Assembly (NCBI GenBank): GCA_002710685.1
Contig: PALD01000033.1
Span: forward strand, 1 to 64,000
Reading direction: 5' to 3'
Length of the DNA stretch: 64,000 nt
Origin: Cytophagaceae bacterium
GTDB lineage: Bacteria > Bacteroidota > Bacteroidia > Flavobacteriales > Flavobacteriaceae
Shown here: positions 53,798 through 62,440 of the stretch, piece by piece
How positions within the stretch are numbered: position 1 is the first letter of the stretch
How the letters are laid out: each line of letters starts with the position of its first letter
Notes under the pieces: model-generated
Told to the model about the DNA's origin: nothing
Databases searched by the model: none
Seen by the model: only the letters and a program-made list of their open reading frames with translations
Program-made: the position numbers and the translations under genes

Positions 53798-55152
53798 GGA
53801 TAGCCGCAACGATACTCTTTTTTGTTTTCTTTGGCTACAGCCAGGCACAGCAAAAACAACTTTATGACGTGGGCAGTTTGCCACAGTCCCTTTTGCTCAA
53901 TCCCGGGGTCGATTTCAACAAGAAAAAGCATTTTGGGATTCCCTTGCTCTCTGGTATTTCGGCTTTCGCCGGAAGTACCGGGGTGACGGTCCATGACATC
54001 TTTAAGGATGATGCCGCCACAAATATCAACCAGCGCATCAGGGAGCTGGTCTTTAAACTGGACTACCGCGATAACTTTACCGTAAATGAAAAGATGGAAT
54101 TGTTGAGTTTTGGGTGGGCCCGCGATAATGGTGATTATATTTCTGCCGGGTGGTATCAAGAGGCTGATGCCATTGTGTACTGGCCAGAGGATGGGGCAAT
54201 ACTTACCTATGAAGGTAACAAGGATTATATGGGGCGTCGTTTTAGTATGGACCAAGGGAGGTTGCGAGGTGAGGTTTTATCGGTTTTTCACATAGGGTTG
54301 AACAAGAAGGTATCTGATGAATTAAGGATAGGGGCAAGGGCAAAGCTCTACAACAGTATGGCAAACTTTTATAGCCTGGACAATACAGGTCAATTTGTGA
54401 CCACGGAAACCCCTGATGGGGAAAATTTTTACCGGCACGACCTTATTGATGCAGACTTTGTCCTGCACACCTCTGGGGTTGATGGTTTTAGCCCTGTATC
54501 AATGTTGTTGAGTGGTAATGTGGGGCTAGGCCTTGACCTGGGGTTTACATATAATTTAGACCGTCAATGGAAGGTAACCGGAAGCTTGCTCGACATAGGT
54601 TTTATCATGCACACCTCAGACCTAAAAGAACACTACCTGCAGGGAGACTATACCACTAGCGGGATAGAACTGATTTTTCCTGCTGTTTTTACTGAAGATG
54701 ACAACAGGCCCTACTGGGTAGATTTTGAACAAGAGTTTGAGGACCAGGTTAAATATGGCAACAGGCCGGGCGGTTCATACCTTACCCTCAGGCCTCTAAA
54801 GCTTTATGGTTCGCTGGATTATGCCTGGGGGGAACCGGTAGATTGCCATTGCCTCAACCCTGAAGAAAAGACCTATAGAAATCATGCCGGGGTGATGGTA
54901 TCAGCAATCAAGCGGCCCTTATATCCCTATGTGGGCGCAACGTTATATTATGAGGCTAAGCTGGCCGGTTTTTTAAGGGGCAAGGTCACCTATACTGCAG
55001 ACCAATATAGTTTAACAAATTTTGGATTGCTTGCCAGTGCAAATATTAAGGGATTTAATTTTTATATTGCAGTAGATAATATCCTTGCCGCTCAAAATTT
55101 GGCGAAAGCCAAAACAGCAGGCGTTCAGCTGGGATTTCAAATAGTTAAATAA
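53794..55152 (+). CDS. DUF5723-like outer-membrane beta-barrel protein
   Basis: 452 residues with a Sec leader ending FGYSQAQ, then the family-type start YDVGSLPQSLLLNPGVDFNK and long alternating beta strands to the end. It should be an outer-membrane barrel of unknown function. It lies between a lipoprotein (4-nt overlap) and an exported protein (10-nt gap). Palindrome-like stretches at 53957-53973 (encoding SAFAGST) and 55098-55113 (LAKAKTAG) occur inside it. Confidence 0.82.
   Translation: MRIAATILFFVFFGYSQAQQKQLYDVGSLPQSLLLNPGVDFNKKKHFGIPLLSGISAFAGSTGVTVHDIFKDDAATNINQRIRELVFKLDYRDNFTVNEKMELLSFGWARDNGDYISAGWYQEADAIVYWPEDGAILTYEGNKDYMGRRFSMDQGRLRGEVLSVFHIGLNKKVSDELRIGARAKLYNSMANFYSLDNTGQFVTTETPDGENFYRHDLIDADFVLHTSGVDGFSPVSMLLSGNVGLGLDLGFTYNLDRQWKVTGSLLDIGFIMHTSDLKEHYLQGDYTTSGIELIFPAVFTEDDNRPYWVDFEQEFEDQVKYGNRPGGSYLTLRPLKLYGSLDYAWGEPVDCHCLNPEEKTYRNHAGVMVSAIKRPLYPYVGATLYYEAKLAGFLRGKVTYTADQYSLTNFGLLASANIKGFNFYIAVDNILAAQNLAKAKTAGVQLGFQIVK
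55098..55113. repeat. 16-bp palindrome TTTGGCGAAAGCCAAA
   Basis: Near the end of the DUF5723-like gene. It has the same core as 13121-13136 in cdd and 41615-41632 in the alpha-2-macroglobulin gene. Confidence 0.8.
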
Positions 55153-55162
55153 AAAATGTTCT

Positions 55163-56041
55163 ATGTTCAAGTATAAATTTCTTTTTACCACCCTATTCCT
55201 TTTTGCACTGACCACAGCCAGTGCGCAGGTCCCAGAACTTGAGGAGTATGATTATGTCATCGTGCCAAATCAGTTTGGCTTTCAAAAAGAAGCGGGGGAA
55301 TATGACCTTAATGCACTGCTCGTATTCTTGTTGAGAAAGTATGACTTTGATGCGTATCTCAATACCGCCGAGACACCAAAAGACATGAACATAAATGGCT
55401 GCAATACCCTGTATGCAGAAGCAGAAACCAGCGGTTTCCTTGCTTTTAAGACACAGATTAATCTCAAGGATTGCAGGGGCAGGACCGTGTTTCAATTTCC
55501 TGAGGGAAAGAGCAGGGTAAAGGAGTTCAAGGCAGGATATCAAGATTCGTTCAGGGATGTGTTCAGGGAACTTGAGGAAATGGAGATAGGCTTTGCCAAG
55601 AATGATGAGATAATTGCTATGAGCGAAATAAAACCTCAAACAGACTCCACCAGCGCAGATGATGACATGGAAGAAATCATTGAGGTTGTTGAGACCAAGG
55701 TTGATAAAAAACAAGAGAAGCCCAGAGAGGTAATCGTCACAACCATTGAGAAACCCGTTGTGCCTGTTAAAAAACCGGCTCCCGCTCCTGAAAGCACAAC
55801 GACAAGTATGTATGCCAGTGCTGACGGCAGTTATGCACTTAAATCAACTTCGGCAGGTTTTGATGTCATGGCAAATGACAAGAAAATAGGGACCGCGCTC
55901 AAAACCTCTGGTGGCTCGTACCTGATATCCACAACAGAGTTTAATGGTGTAGGGAGGTTTGAAGGCAATACCTTTATCGTGGAGCGTGAGGTGAAGGGTG
56001 TTGAAGGCCTGGTCAAGATGACCTTTAAGCCACAGGATTAA
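55163..56041 (+). CDS. Uncharacterised exported protein, third gene of the envelope cassette
   Basis: 292 residues with a leader ending TTASAQ. Residues about 20-150 contain YDYVIVPNQFGFQKE and a single Cys pair (NINGCNTLY, NLKDCRGRTVF), possibly a disulfide. A Lys/Glu/Pro-rich linker (about 160-215) leads to a C-terminal beta-rich domain. It is likely periplasmic. It overlaps the convergent rarA gene by 4 nt. No family recognised; it is likely to work with the two preceding gene products. Confidence 0.75.
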   Translation: MFKYKFLFTTLFLFALTTASAQVPELEEYDYVIVPNQFGFQKEAGEYDLNALLVFLLRKYDFDAYLNTAETPKDMNINGCNTLYAEAETSGFLAFKTQINLKDCRGRTVFQFPEGKSRVKEFKAGYQDSFRDVFRELEEMEIGFAKNDEIIAMSEIKPQTDSTSADDDMEEIIEVVETKVDKKQEKPREVIVTTIEKPVVPVKKPAPAPESTTTSMYASADGSYALKSTSAGFDVMANDKKIGTALKTSGGSYLISTTEFNGVGRFEGNTFIVEREVKGVEGLVKMTFKPQD

Positions 56042-57315
56042 TACCCATATTTATCTTTCCATTTTGATTTGAGGAACTTACGCAGGTTTTCTTCGCGTGC
56101 ATTGTTTCCCGGATCATAAAATTTATGGTTGGCAATTGCTTCAGGCAGGTATTCCTGCTCCATGAAATTGCCCTTTCCTTCATGGGCATATTTATATTCC
56201 TTGCCATACCCCAGTTCCTTCATGAGCTTTGTGGGTGCATTGCGCAGGTGTAGCGGCACGGGTAGATCCCCAGTTTGCTTAACCATTTGTTGTGCCTGGT
56301 TTATCGCCATGTAGGACGCATTGCTTTTAGCAGAGGTGGCAAGATAGACCACACACTGGCTAAGGATAATGCGGGCTTCTGGATAACCTATGGTGTTCAC
56401 TGCCGTGAAGGTATTGTTTGCGATTACCAGTGCCGTGGGGTTTGCATTGCCCACATCTTCAGAGGCAAGTATAATCAACCTGCGGGCAATGAACTTCAGG
56501 TCTTCACCACCCTCTATCATCCGGGCCAGCCAGTACACGGCAGCATTGGGGTCGCTTCCACGGATGCTTTTTATGAATGCCGAAATTATATCATAATGCT
56601 GTTCGCCCGTCTTGTCGTAAAGTACCGTGTTCTGCTGCACCTTGCTCAAAACCATATCATTGGTCACGGTAACGCTTTCGGTATTTTCTGTCGTGACTAT
56701 GAGCTCAAAGATGTTGAGCAACTTGCGGGCATCACCACCACTCAAACGTAGCAGGGCCTCGGTTTCCTTCAGCACTATATTTCGCTTAGCTAAAACAGCA
56801 TCTTCTTTGATGGCCCTTTGAAGCAGGTTCTTTAAATCTTGTGCCGAAAATGGTTTGAGCACATATACCTGACACCGTGACAATAATGCCGGGATGACCT
56901 CAAAACTGGGATTTTCAGTTGTGGCGCCTATGAGGGTTACCCACCCTTTTTCAACAGCGCCCAGCAAGGAGTCCTGTTGAGATTTGCTGAACCTATGAAT
57001 TTCGTCTATGAACAATAACGGATTTTTTTGTGTAAAAAGTCCGCCGGCAGATTTAGCCTTGTCAATGACCTCGCGCACGTCCTTAACACCGCTGTTTATG
57101 GCACTCAGGGTATAAAATGGCCTTTTTGATTCTTCTGCAATGATGTTTGCCAGGGTTGTTTTGCCCACCCCTGGGGGACCCCAGAAAATCATGGAGGGCA
57201 CAACGCCACTTTTTATGGCTTGCGCCAAAGCACCTTCTTTGCCTATGAGGTGTTCCTGGCTTAGGTAGTCTTCTAGTTTTTTTGGCCTTAGTCTTTCTGC
57301 AAGTGGTGCGTTCAT
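56038..57315 (-). CDS. rarA: RarA (MgsA)-type AAA+ ATPase
   Basis: 425-residue replication-associated recombination factor. It has Walker [11 protein letters not shown], Walker [13 protein letters not shown], sensor [10 protein letters not shown] and the C-terminal tetramerisation region ending [20 protein letters not shown]. It acts at stalled replication forks, as known for RarA. ATG 57315 starts [20 protein letters not shown], the standard N-terminus. It is convergent with the envelope cassette. Confidence 0.95.
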   Translation of the reverse strand: MNAPLAERLRPKKLEDYLSQEHLIGKEGALAQAIKSGVVPSMIFWGPPGVGKTTLANIIAEESKRPFYTLSAINSGVKDVREVIDKAKSAGGLFTQKNPLLFIDEIHRFSKSQQDSLLGAVEKGWVTLIGATTENPSFEVIPALLSRCQVYVLKPFSAQDLKNLLQRAIKEDAVLAKRNIVLKETEALLRLSGGDARKLLNIFELIVTTENTESVTVTNDMVLSKVQQNTVLYDKTGEQHYDIISAFIKSIRGSDPNAAVYWLARMIEGGEDLKFIARRLIILASEDVGNANPTALVIANNTFTAVNTIGYPEARIILSQCVVYLATSAKSNASYMAINQAQQMVKQTGDLPVPLHLRNAPTKLMKELGYGKEYKYAHEGKGNFMEQEYLPEAIANHKFYDPGNNAREENLRKFLKSKWKDKYGY

Positions 57316-57400
57316 GGGTTAAAATTATTATATTTTATTTGGCCTGCTGACAATGGGGCAGAAATCTTTTTTTTGGAAATAAAATTGCTGGACAAGCATT

Positions 57401-58111
57401 ATGAAGAACAGGGAAAACCATGTATTTCAATTTTATCAAGGGGTAATCATCTATCCCTTGCTCTTTGTTATGGTCATGTGGATCGTGTTCTGGGTCGAGA
57501 TACGTTTTAATCTCAATTTTACGCCCCAGGGTATTTTTCCCCGGCGGGCCTCTGGACTTCAGGGAATTTTTTTTGCGCCCTTTATCCACGGTAGTTTAAA
57601 ACACCTGTTCAATAATAGCGTACCCATTTTAATCCTTTCGTCTGCCCTGTTCTATTTTTATAAAGATGTGGCCTGGCGTGTGCTGGCGGTCATAGTTTTG
57701 GCAGGTGGGTTCCTTACCTGGGTTTTTGCCCGGCAGGCCTACCATATAGGTGCCAGTGGTGTTGTGTATGGCCTGGCTTCTTTTTTATTCTTTAAAGGTA
57801 TTTGGTCGCGTTATTACAGGTTGATTGCACTTTCGCTCATCGTGGTATTTATTTATGGTAGCCTTGTATGGGGGACCATGCCCATTGACCCCAGTATGAG
57901 TTGGGAAGGTCACCTTGCTGGATTTATTGTTGGGCTGGTCTTGGCTTTCGCCGAAAGGCAAAAAATAGTAAAACCAGAGCAATATGTATGGCAGCGCGAG
58001 GATTATGATGAAGGGAATGACCCTTTCCTCAAGCATTTTGATGAAAATGGTAATTTTATTGACCTTCCAGAAGAGGATGAAGGTGACGATGAGCTGGAGG
58101 GGGAGCGGTAG
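57401..58111 (+). CDS. Rhomboid-family intramembrane serine protease
   Basis: 236 residues with six hydrophobic helices. The catalytic pair is present: Ser119 in HIGASGVVYG and His171 in WEGHLAGFIVG. It should cleave membrane-protein transmembrane segments. The C-terminal 50 residues are soluble and very acidic (PEEDEGDDELEGE). A palindrome (57941-57963) encodes LAFAERQK at the end of the last helix. Its stop adjoins the stop of the convergent rlmB gene with no gap. Confidence 0.92.
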   Translation: MKNRENHVFQFYQGVIIYPLLFVMVMWIVFWVEIRFNLNFTPQGIFPRRASGLQGIFFAPFIHGSLKHLFNNSVPILILSSALFYFYKDVAWRVLAVIVLAGGFLTWVFARQAYHIGASGVVYGLASFLFFKGIWSRYYRLIALSLIVVFIYGSLVWGTMPIDPSMSWEGHLAGFIVGLVLAFAERQKIVKPEQYVWQREDYDEGNDPFLKHFDENGNFIDLPEEDEGDDELEGER

Positions 58112-58843
58112 TTAAAAACGCTGTCTCACGATTTCATATAAAAATGCACCGCAGGCCACGGAAACATTGAGCGAACTAATGTTGCCGTACATGGGTAGTT
58201 TTGCTTTTTGATCTACAAGTTTGAGTACGCCGGGGCTTACTCCTTTATCTTCACTACCCATAACTAGGGCCGTGGGTTTTTTAAAATCCATGTTGTAAAG
58301 GTTGTCATCTGTTTTTTCTGTAGCGGCAACGATTTGAACGCCTGAACCCTGGAGGTAAAAAATGGCATCCTTGACATGGTCAACCTTGCATACGGGCATA
58401 CTGAAGATAGCTCCTGCCGAGGTCTTGATGGCGTCATCTGTGATGGGTGCCGAGCCGGTTTTTGGCACGATGATGGCTTGGACACCGGTACACTCTGCGG
58501 TCCTTACAATGGCGCCAAAGTTGCGCACATCTGATAATTGGTCAAGGATAAGAAAGAGTGCGGGTTTATCTTTTTCAAGAGCCGCGTTGACGACTGTCTC
58601 AAAATCTTGCAATTTGATTGGGGAAATCTGGGCTACGGCTCCTTGATGATTTTCCCGGGTTAGCTTGTTCAACTTTTGTATGGGGACATAAGAAATTTGG
58701 ATACCCTGGGCATTGGCCATGCCTTCCAGTTGTTTTGTCAATGGATTTTGCTGATCCTTCTGGATGAATATCTTGTCGATATCCTCTTCTGCACTTATGG
58801 CCTCTATAATGGCCCTTGTGCCATAAATCTGGGTTTTCTTCAT
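58112..58843 (-). CDS. rlmB: TrmH/RlmB-type 23S rRNA 2'-O-methyltransferase
   Basis: 243-residue SpoU-family RNA methyltransferase with the knot motifs NFGAIVRTAECTG, ALVMGSEDKGVS and LPMYGNISSLNVSVA, and an N-terminal substrate domain (IYGTRAIIEAI). It probably methylates a G in 23S rRNA as RlmB; TrmH-like paralogues cannot be excluded. ATG 58843 follows a TACTTTTG box by 4 nt, predicting a leaderless transcript, so the longer frame opening at 58957 is not used. Confidence 0.92.
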   Translation of the reverse strand: MKKTQIYGTRAIIEAISAEEDIDKIFIQKDQQNPLTKQLEGMANAQGIQISYVPIQKLNKLTRENHQGAVAQISPIKLQDFETVVNAALEKDKPALFLILDQLSDVRNFGAIVRTAECTGVQAIIVPKTGSAPITDDAIKTSAGAIFSMPVCKVDHVKDAIFYLQGSGVQIVAATEKTDDNLYNMDFKKPTALVMGSEDKGVSPGVLKLVDQKAKLPMYGNISSLNVSVACGAFLYEIVRQRF

Positions 58844-58847
58844 GGTG

Positions 58848-58855
58848 CAAAAGTA
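58848..58855 (-). promoter_or_regulatory. -7 box directly before the rlmB start (leaderless)
   Basis: TACTTTTG on the minus strand, four bases (CACC), then ATG 58843. Confidence 0.7.
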
Positions 58856-58918
58856 AGGTTTCTTGGGGCAAGCATCTATATTCGAAGACGGATTATGTTT
58901 ATATAAATACTTTTTTAT

Positions 58919-58949
58919 AAAAAAAGAGAGGTGCCAAATGGCACCTCTC
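58919..58949 (-). terminator. Terminator of the susC-susD operon
   Basis: On the minus strand GAGAGGTGCC and GGCACCTCTC form a perfect 10-bp stem followed by a run of T. It lies 22 nt after the stop of the last lipoprotein gene and upstream of the rlmB promoter. Confidence 0.92.
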
Positions 58950-58971
58950 AAATACAAAATGAATATTTGTT

Positions 58972-59823
58972 TTATGGTTGAGATGTGGTATATGAAACAG
59001 TACCTGTCTCTTCATCTGTTGTTTTAGTAAAATTAATTACAGGAAAATAAAAGTCTCCATCAGCAGCTGCTTCAAAAGTACCTGTGTAGATGTCCACTGT
59101 TCCATCTGGTAGTGTTAACGCAAATAGATAATCAAGATCTCTAGTAGGTTCATCAGTACCAATTGAGTAAACCCCTACGGCAATAAAATAATCCCCATCA
59201 GGACGGTTTAGGTTTTGAAAGAGATCAACTTCATAACGACTACCAGTTTCTGCTGATTCATAAAGTTCAAAAGTATCAGCTGAGTATATATACATGTCAA
59301 GGTCAGAACTGGGAGCTCCTTCCCAATCGAACAATACATTAAGTCCACCAGCTGCACCTAATGTGGAATCTATTATGGCAAAACTTGTTTTATTTGATGT
59401 AAGGGTATATGTATTGCCTTTTTCAAGATCAGCCAATTGAATACCAACAAGTTCTAATTTTGCGAAATCAGGAACACCATACAACATACCTGAAGAAGCT
59501 CCATCATCCCCTGGAAGTGTAATTGAACCTGTTCCACTGGTAGAGCCTGCGGGTATTGTGGCAGAACCTAGAGTTGTACGCCCATTATCATAACGCACCC
59601 TTGCTGTTACAGTAACAGCACTTTCAAATGTTTGCGGTATTGTGGCCTCAAAAGATATCTTATCACCTTCTCCAGCAATGGTAGTCTGTGTGGATACCGT
59701 ACCCTCTAAATTTATAATATTTCTATTAAGTGGGTTTCCTTCATCAAAAACCTCACTATCATCTTCACAGGATACAACTGCAAAAATGGAGAGACAAATA
59801 AAAAAGTATTTAAATATTTTCAT
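58972..59823 (-). CDS. Uncharacterised SusCD-associated lipoprotein (second)
   Basis: 283 residues with lipobox AVVSCEDDSE (Cys19). The middle and C-terminal parts are beta-rich, with a jelly-roll-like segment (VLFDWEGAPSSDLDMYIYSA, then RPDGDYFIAVGVYS) that resembles secreted beta-sandwich domains. It ends the susC operon and should be a surface-exposed lipoprotein assisting substrate binding or processing. No enzyme motif. The family is not recognised. Confidence 0.75.
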   Translation of the reverse strand: MKIFKYFFICLSIFAVVSCEDDSEVFDEGNPLNRNIINLEGTVSTQTTIAGEGDKISFEATIPQTFESAVTVTARVRYDNGRTTLGSATIPAGSTSGTGSITLPGDDGASSGMLYGVPDFAKLELVGIQLADLEKGNTYTLTSNKTSFAIIDSTLGAAGGLNVLFDWEGAPSSDLDMYIYSADTFELYESAETGSRYEVDLFQNLNRPDGDYFIAVGVYSIGTDEPTRDLDYLFALTLPDGTVDIYTGTFEAAADGDFYFPVINFTKTTDEETGTVSYTTSQP

Positions 59824-59835
59824 AATCTTCTTTTT

Positions 59836-60714
59836 TTAATTTTTTTGTGCAGCAAATGATCCAGAACCAAATGTAAATTGAGCACCTGTTCCAATTTGAG
59901 TAATTGATGTTCCAAAGGAAAAAGTTATTGTTCCCGAACAAGAAAATACAAAGCCCTCACCATCTATTCGGGTAGCCTCAAATCCTGGGCAACATATTTC
60001 TAGCGTACTAAAGGCAGTTTGTTCAGGAATTGTTGCAATACCTGCATCAGAAACATTGATGGCTATATCATAGGCTTCATTACCTCCAAAAGGATTAACC
60101 ATGATAATTTGATTGGCATTTTCTCCCGCAATAACTTCAAATTGAGTTTGTCCATTAAGGACAAATCCATCGGGGTCTCCAGTAATGGTGTAAGTGCCAA
60201 TCGCATCAGATTGAACGAATGGACATGAAACAAAGGTTACCAAATCATAAGCTTGTCTTTGTCCAGTCTCACCAGCAAGATCAGTACCCAGTTTATCAAA
60301 GGTCACTACTCGACCATCCATACCTACAGTTGTACCTACAAAATCAAATCTATCACCAGGTAAAATATCTGAGACATCAATACCTAATGCTGCACTTATC
60401 TCTGTGGCACCTACCCTAAATTCTGATGGAAATGAAGTGGTACTATAAACTTCAGCATATGGACTCGCTACACCCTCTGAAACTCTTCTTACAGAGAATG
60501 AATGTGAAGCCACGTTTTCGCTGGGTGCATAAAGAACACCTCCATAGGTACTGTTGGCAATATCAGTAACATCAATAACGGTCGATTCAATATCGACATA
60601 GACAAATGCTCCATTCTCAGTAGGAGGAAAAGGTGCCTTATCGTTGTCTTCACAAGCAACCACGAATATCATGATGGCAAAAAGACAGAATAACTTAATC
60701 AATGAATTTTTCAT
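59836..60714 (-). CDS. Uncharacterised SusCD-associated lipoprotein (first)
   Basis: 292 residues with lipobox FVVACEDNDK (Cys21). Beta-rich, with a cluster of cysteines near the C-terminal part (LEICCPGFEA, VFSCSGTI) that may form disulfides. It lies 13 nt after susD, and its start is preceded by the same AAAAAAATATAGAT leader as susD. Probably a surface lipoprotein of the same uptake system. Family not recognised. Confidence 0.75.
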   Translation of the reverse strand: MKNSLIKLFCLFAIMIFVVACEDNDKAPFPPTENGAFVYVDIESTVIDVTDIANSTYGGVLYAPSENVASHSFSVRRVSEGVASPYAEVYSTTSFPSEFRVGATEISAALGIDVSDILPGDRFDFVGTTVGMDGRVVTFDKLGTDLAGETGQRQAYDLVTFVSCPFVQSDAIGTYTITGDPDGFVLNGQTQFEVIAGENANQIIMVNPFGGNEAYDIAINVSDAGIATIPEQTAFSTLEICCPGFEATRIDGEGFVFSCSGTITFSFGTSITQIGTGAQFTFGSGSFAAQKN

Positions 60715-60727
60715 ATCTATATTTTTT

Positions 60728-62428
60728 TTAGTTAATAAACCCAGCTGGATTGGTATCCCAAAAGACTTGCTCGGTTATTTCTTTTTGGCTGGCATTAACA
60801 TTTATGTTAGCATAATTTGAAGGGTAATATGCACTCCTATAAAAGCCTCCAGGGTTAGGAGATCTTGAAGGTTGCATATTGGATGGTTTTCCTGTCCTCC
60901 TATAGAGGTTGTAAGATTCAAGACCATTACCAAATAATGCGATGTAATATTCTTTAGCTATGACTTCTAGTTTCTCATCTGAATCAGCAGCATCATACTT
61001 TTCAAATACAATATCTAGATAAGTATCTGTGGAAGTAACCTGATCACCACCATTATCCCTGAAATTCACAACTTTTGAAATACTTGCTCTTATACCATTC
61101 TCTAGATAAGTACGGGGATCTCCTGTGGTACCCAAGGTCAAAGCGGCTTCAGCCTTAATAAATTCTGTAAATGATGAAAGTAATATAGGTGTAATGCCAG
61201 CTCCCAATAAACCATCGGTACCCTCATTTTGGACGTCACCACCTTCTCCAGCATCATATTTTCCTCCTACGGGATATACTCCAAAGGCAGTTCTCTTATT
61301 ATTATCGGGTGGAATACCACTATTGTCACCATGATCTCTACCCCAATATCCTCTTCCAGGAACTGCTGTACAGAAAGGAACGGTAACATTATCAAGATAG
61401 TCTGATTTTACTGAGGAATAATGACCGGGAGCCGATTGGGCTGCGCAACCTAGCGTAAAGATATTTTCGTTAGTTGCATCAAGATCTTGTCTATAAAAAT
61501 AGAAAGGAAGTCTTGGGTCATCAAGGTCCTTTTCTTCAGTCATGGTCCACATAAAGTAATTTGACATATATGACCCACCATTGTCAGTTTCATAAAATTG
61601 GTTGTAACCTGGATGTCTCGTACCGGGGTTTGTTCTTTGATCTCCATAATTGAATTGCCAATCCTCAGAAGGTGTGTCAATTAGATCATTTTCAGCAAGT
61701 AGGGCGTTAATCGCAGAAGTAACATTGATTCCTACGGCATCACCATTAAGGCGAATATTGTTGTATATCCTTAACTTTAAAGTTTTGGCAGCCGTAATCC
61801 AGTTGTTCTGTAAATCTTCACTCATGCCCCCATTGTTGTACTCAAAGTAAAAATCATTTTGAGGGAGTACAGTTGTAGGAGTCTTAAGTATATTTATAGC
61901 TTCATCAATCTCCGCTAGTGCTGCTTTGTATATTTCAGTTTGATCATCAGCTTTAGGATTAAGGTTGCCATTTCCCATCAATGCTTCAGAGAAGGGTACA
62001 TCACCAAACAAATCAACAAGAGTGATATAAATGTATGCCTTCATGATTTTTGAAACTCCTAAGTGATAGGTAAATCCCTGCTCTTCTGCAATAGGTTCAA
62101 GTGTTTGAATATCGTTAAGTACATTAGAGTATGCCGTACTCCATGTTCCCGCAAATGATACTGGGGAATATGCACTTTGATATATGGGAGAACCGGTCAT
62201 TGCATACATGCGGGTAACTGCCGAAGTAAATGAACTACCACCTCCAACATTTTGTACAAAGCCATTGAAGTTTAATTGTACATTATTGAATAAGAACTGT
62301 GCGTCTGCAAGATCAGTTGAAACATCTAGAGGGTTTGCCAACAAATCTAATTCCGTTGTTTCACAGGAAGAAGTAACAACCCCTATGAACATAAACAGTA
62401 ATAGAAATTTAATAATTATATTTTTCAT
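60728..62428 (-). CDS. susD: SusD/RagB-like nutrient-binding lipoprotein
   Basis: 566-residue outer-membrane lipoprotein (lipobox VVTSSCETTE, Cys22). It fits the SusD-like family with an N-terminal FLFNNVQLNFNGF, a TPR-like helical body (GVSKIMKAYIYITLVDLFGD, then VPFSEALMG) and a C-terminal YNLYRRTGKPSNMQPS. It forms the lid on the SusC barrel and binds a substrate, probably an oligosaccharide or peptide; the actual substrate cannot be read here. It starts 12 nt after susC. Confidence 0.93.
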   Translation of the reverse strand: MKNIIIKFLLLFMFIGVVTSSCETTELDLLANPLDVSTDLADAQFLFNNVQLNFNGFVQNVGGGSSFTSAVTRMYAMTGSPIYQSAYSPVSFAGTWSTAYSNVLNDIQTLEPIAEEQGFTYHLGVSKIMKAYIYITLVDLFGDVPFSEALMGNGNLNPKADDQTEIYKAALAEIDEAINILKTPTTVLPQNDFYFEYNNGGMSEDLQNNWITAAKTLKLRIYNNIRLNGDAVGINVTSAINALLAENDLIDTPSEDWQFNYGDQRTNPGTRHPGYNQFYETDNGGSYMSNYFMWTMTEEKDLDDPRLPFYFYRQDLDATNENIFTLGCAAQSAPGHYSSVKSDYLDNVTVPFCTAVPGRGYWGRDHGDNSGIPPDNNKRTAFGVYPVGGKYDAGEGGDVQNEGTDGLLGAGITPILLSSFTEFIKAEAALTLGTTGDPRTYLENGIRASISKVVNFRDNGGDQVTSTDTYLDIVFEKYDAADSDEKLEVIAKEYYIALFGNGLESYNLYRRTGKPSNMQPSRSPNPGGFYRSAYYPSNYANINVNASQKEITEQVFWDTNPAGFIN

Positions 62429-62440
62429 ATCTATATTTTT

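Noticed and set aside
47239..53844. TTTGGCTACAGCCA-type palindromes in signal peptides (47239 and 53829) as sure members of the repeat family
   Set aside because: They encode the common leader FFGYSQ, so codon choice could produce them by chance; they are only weak support for the family.
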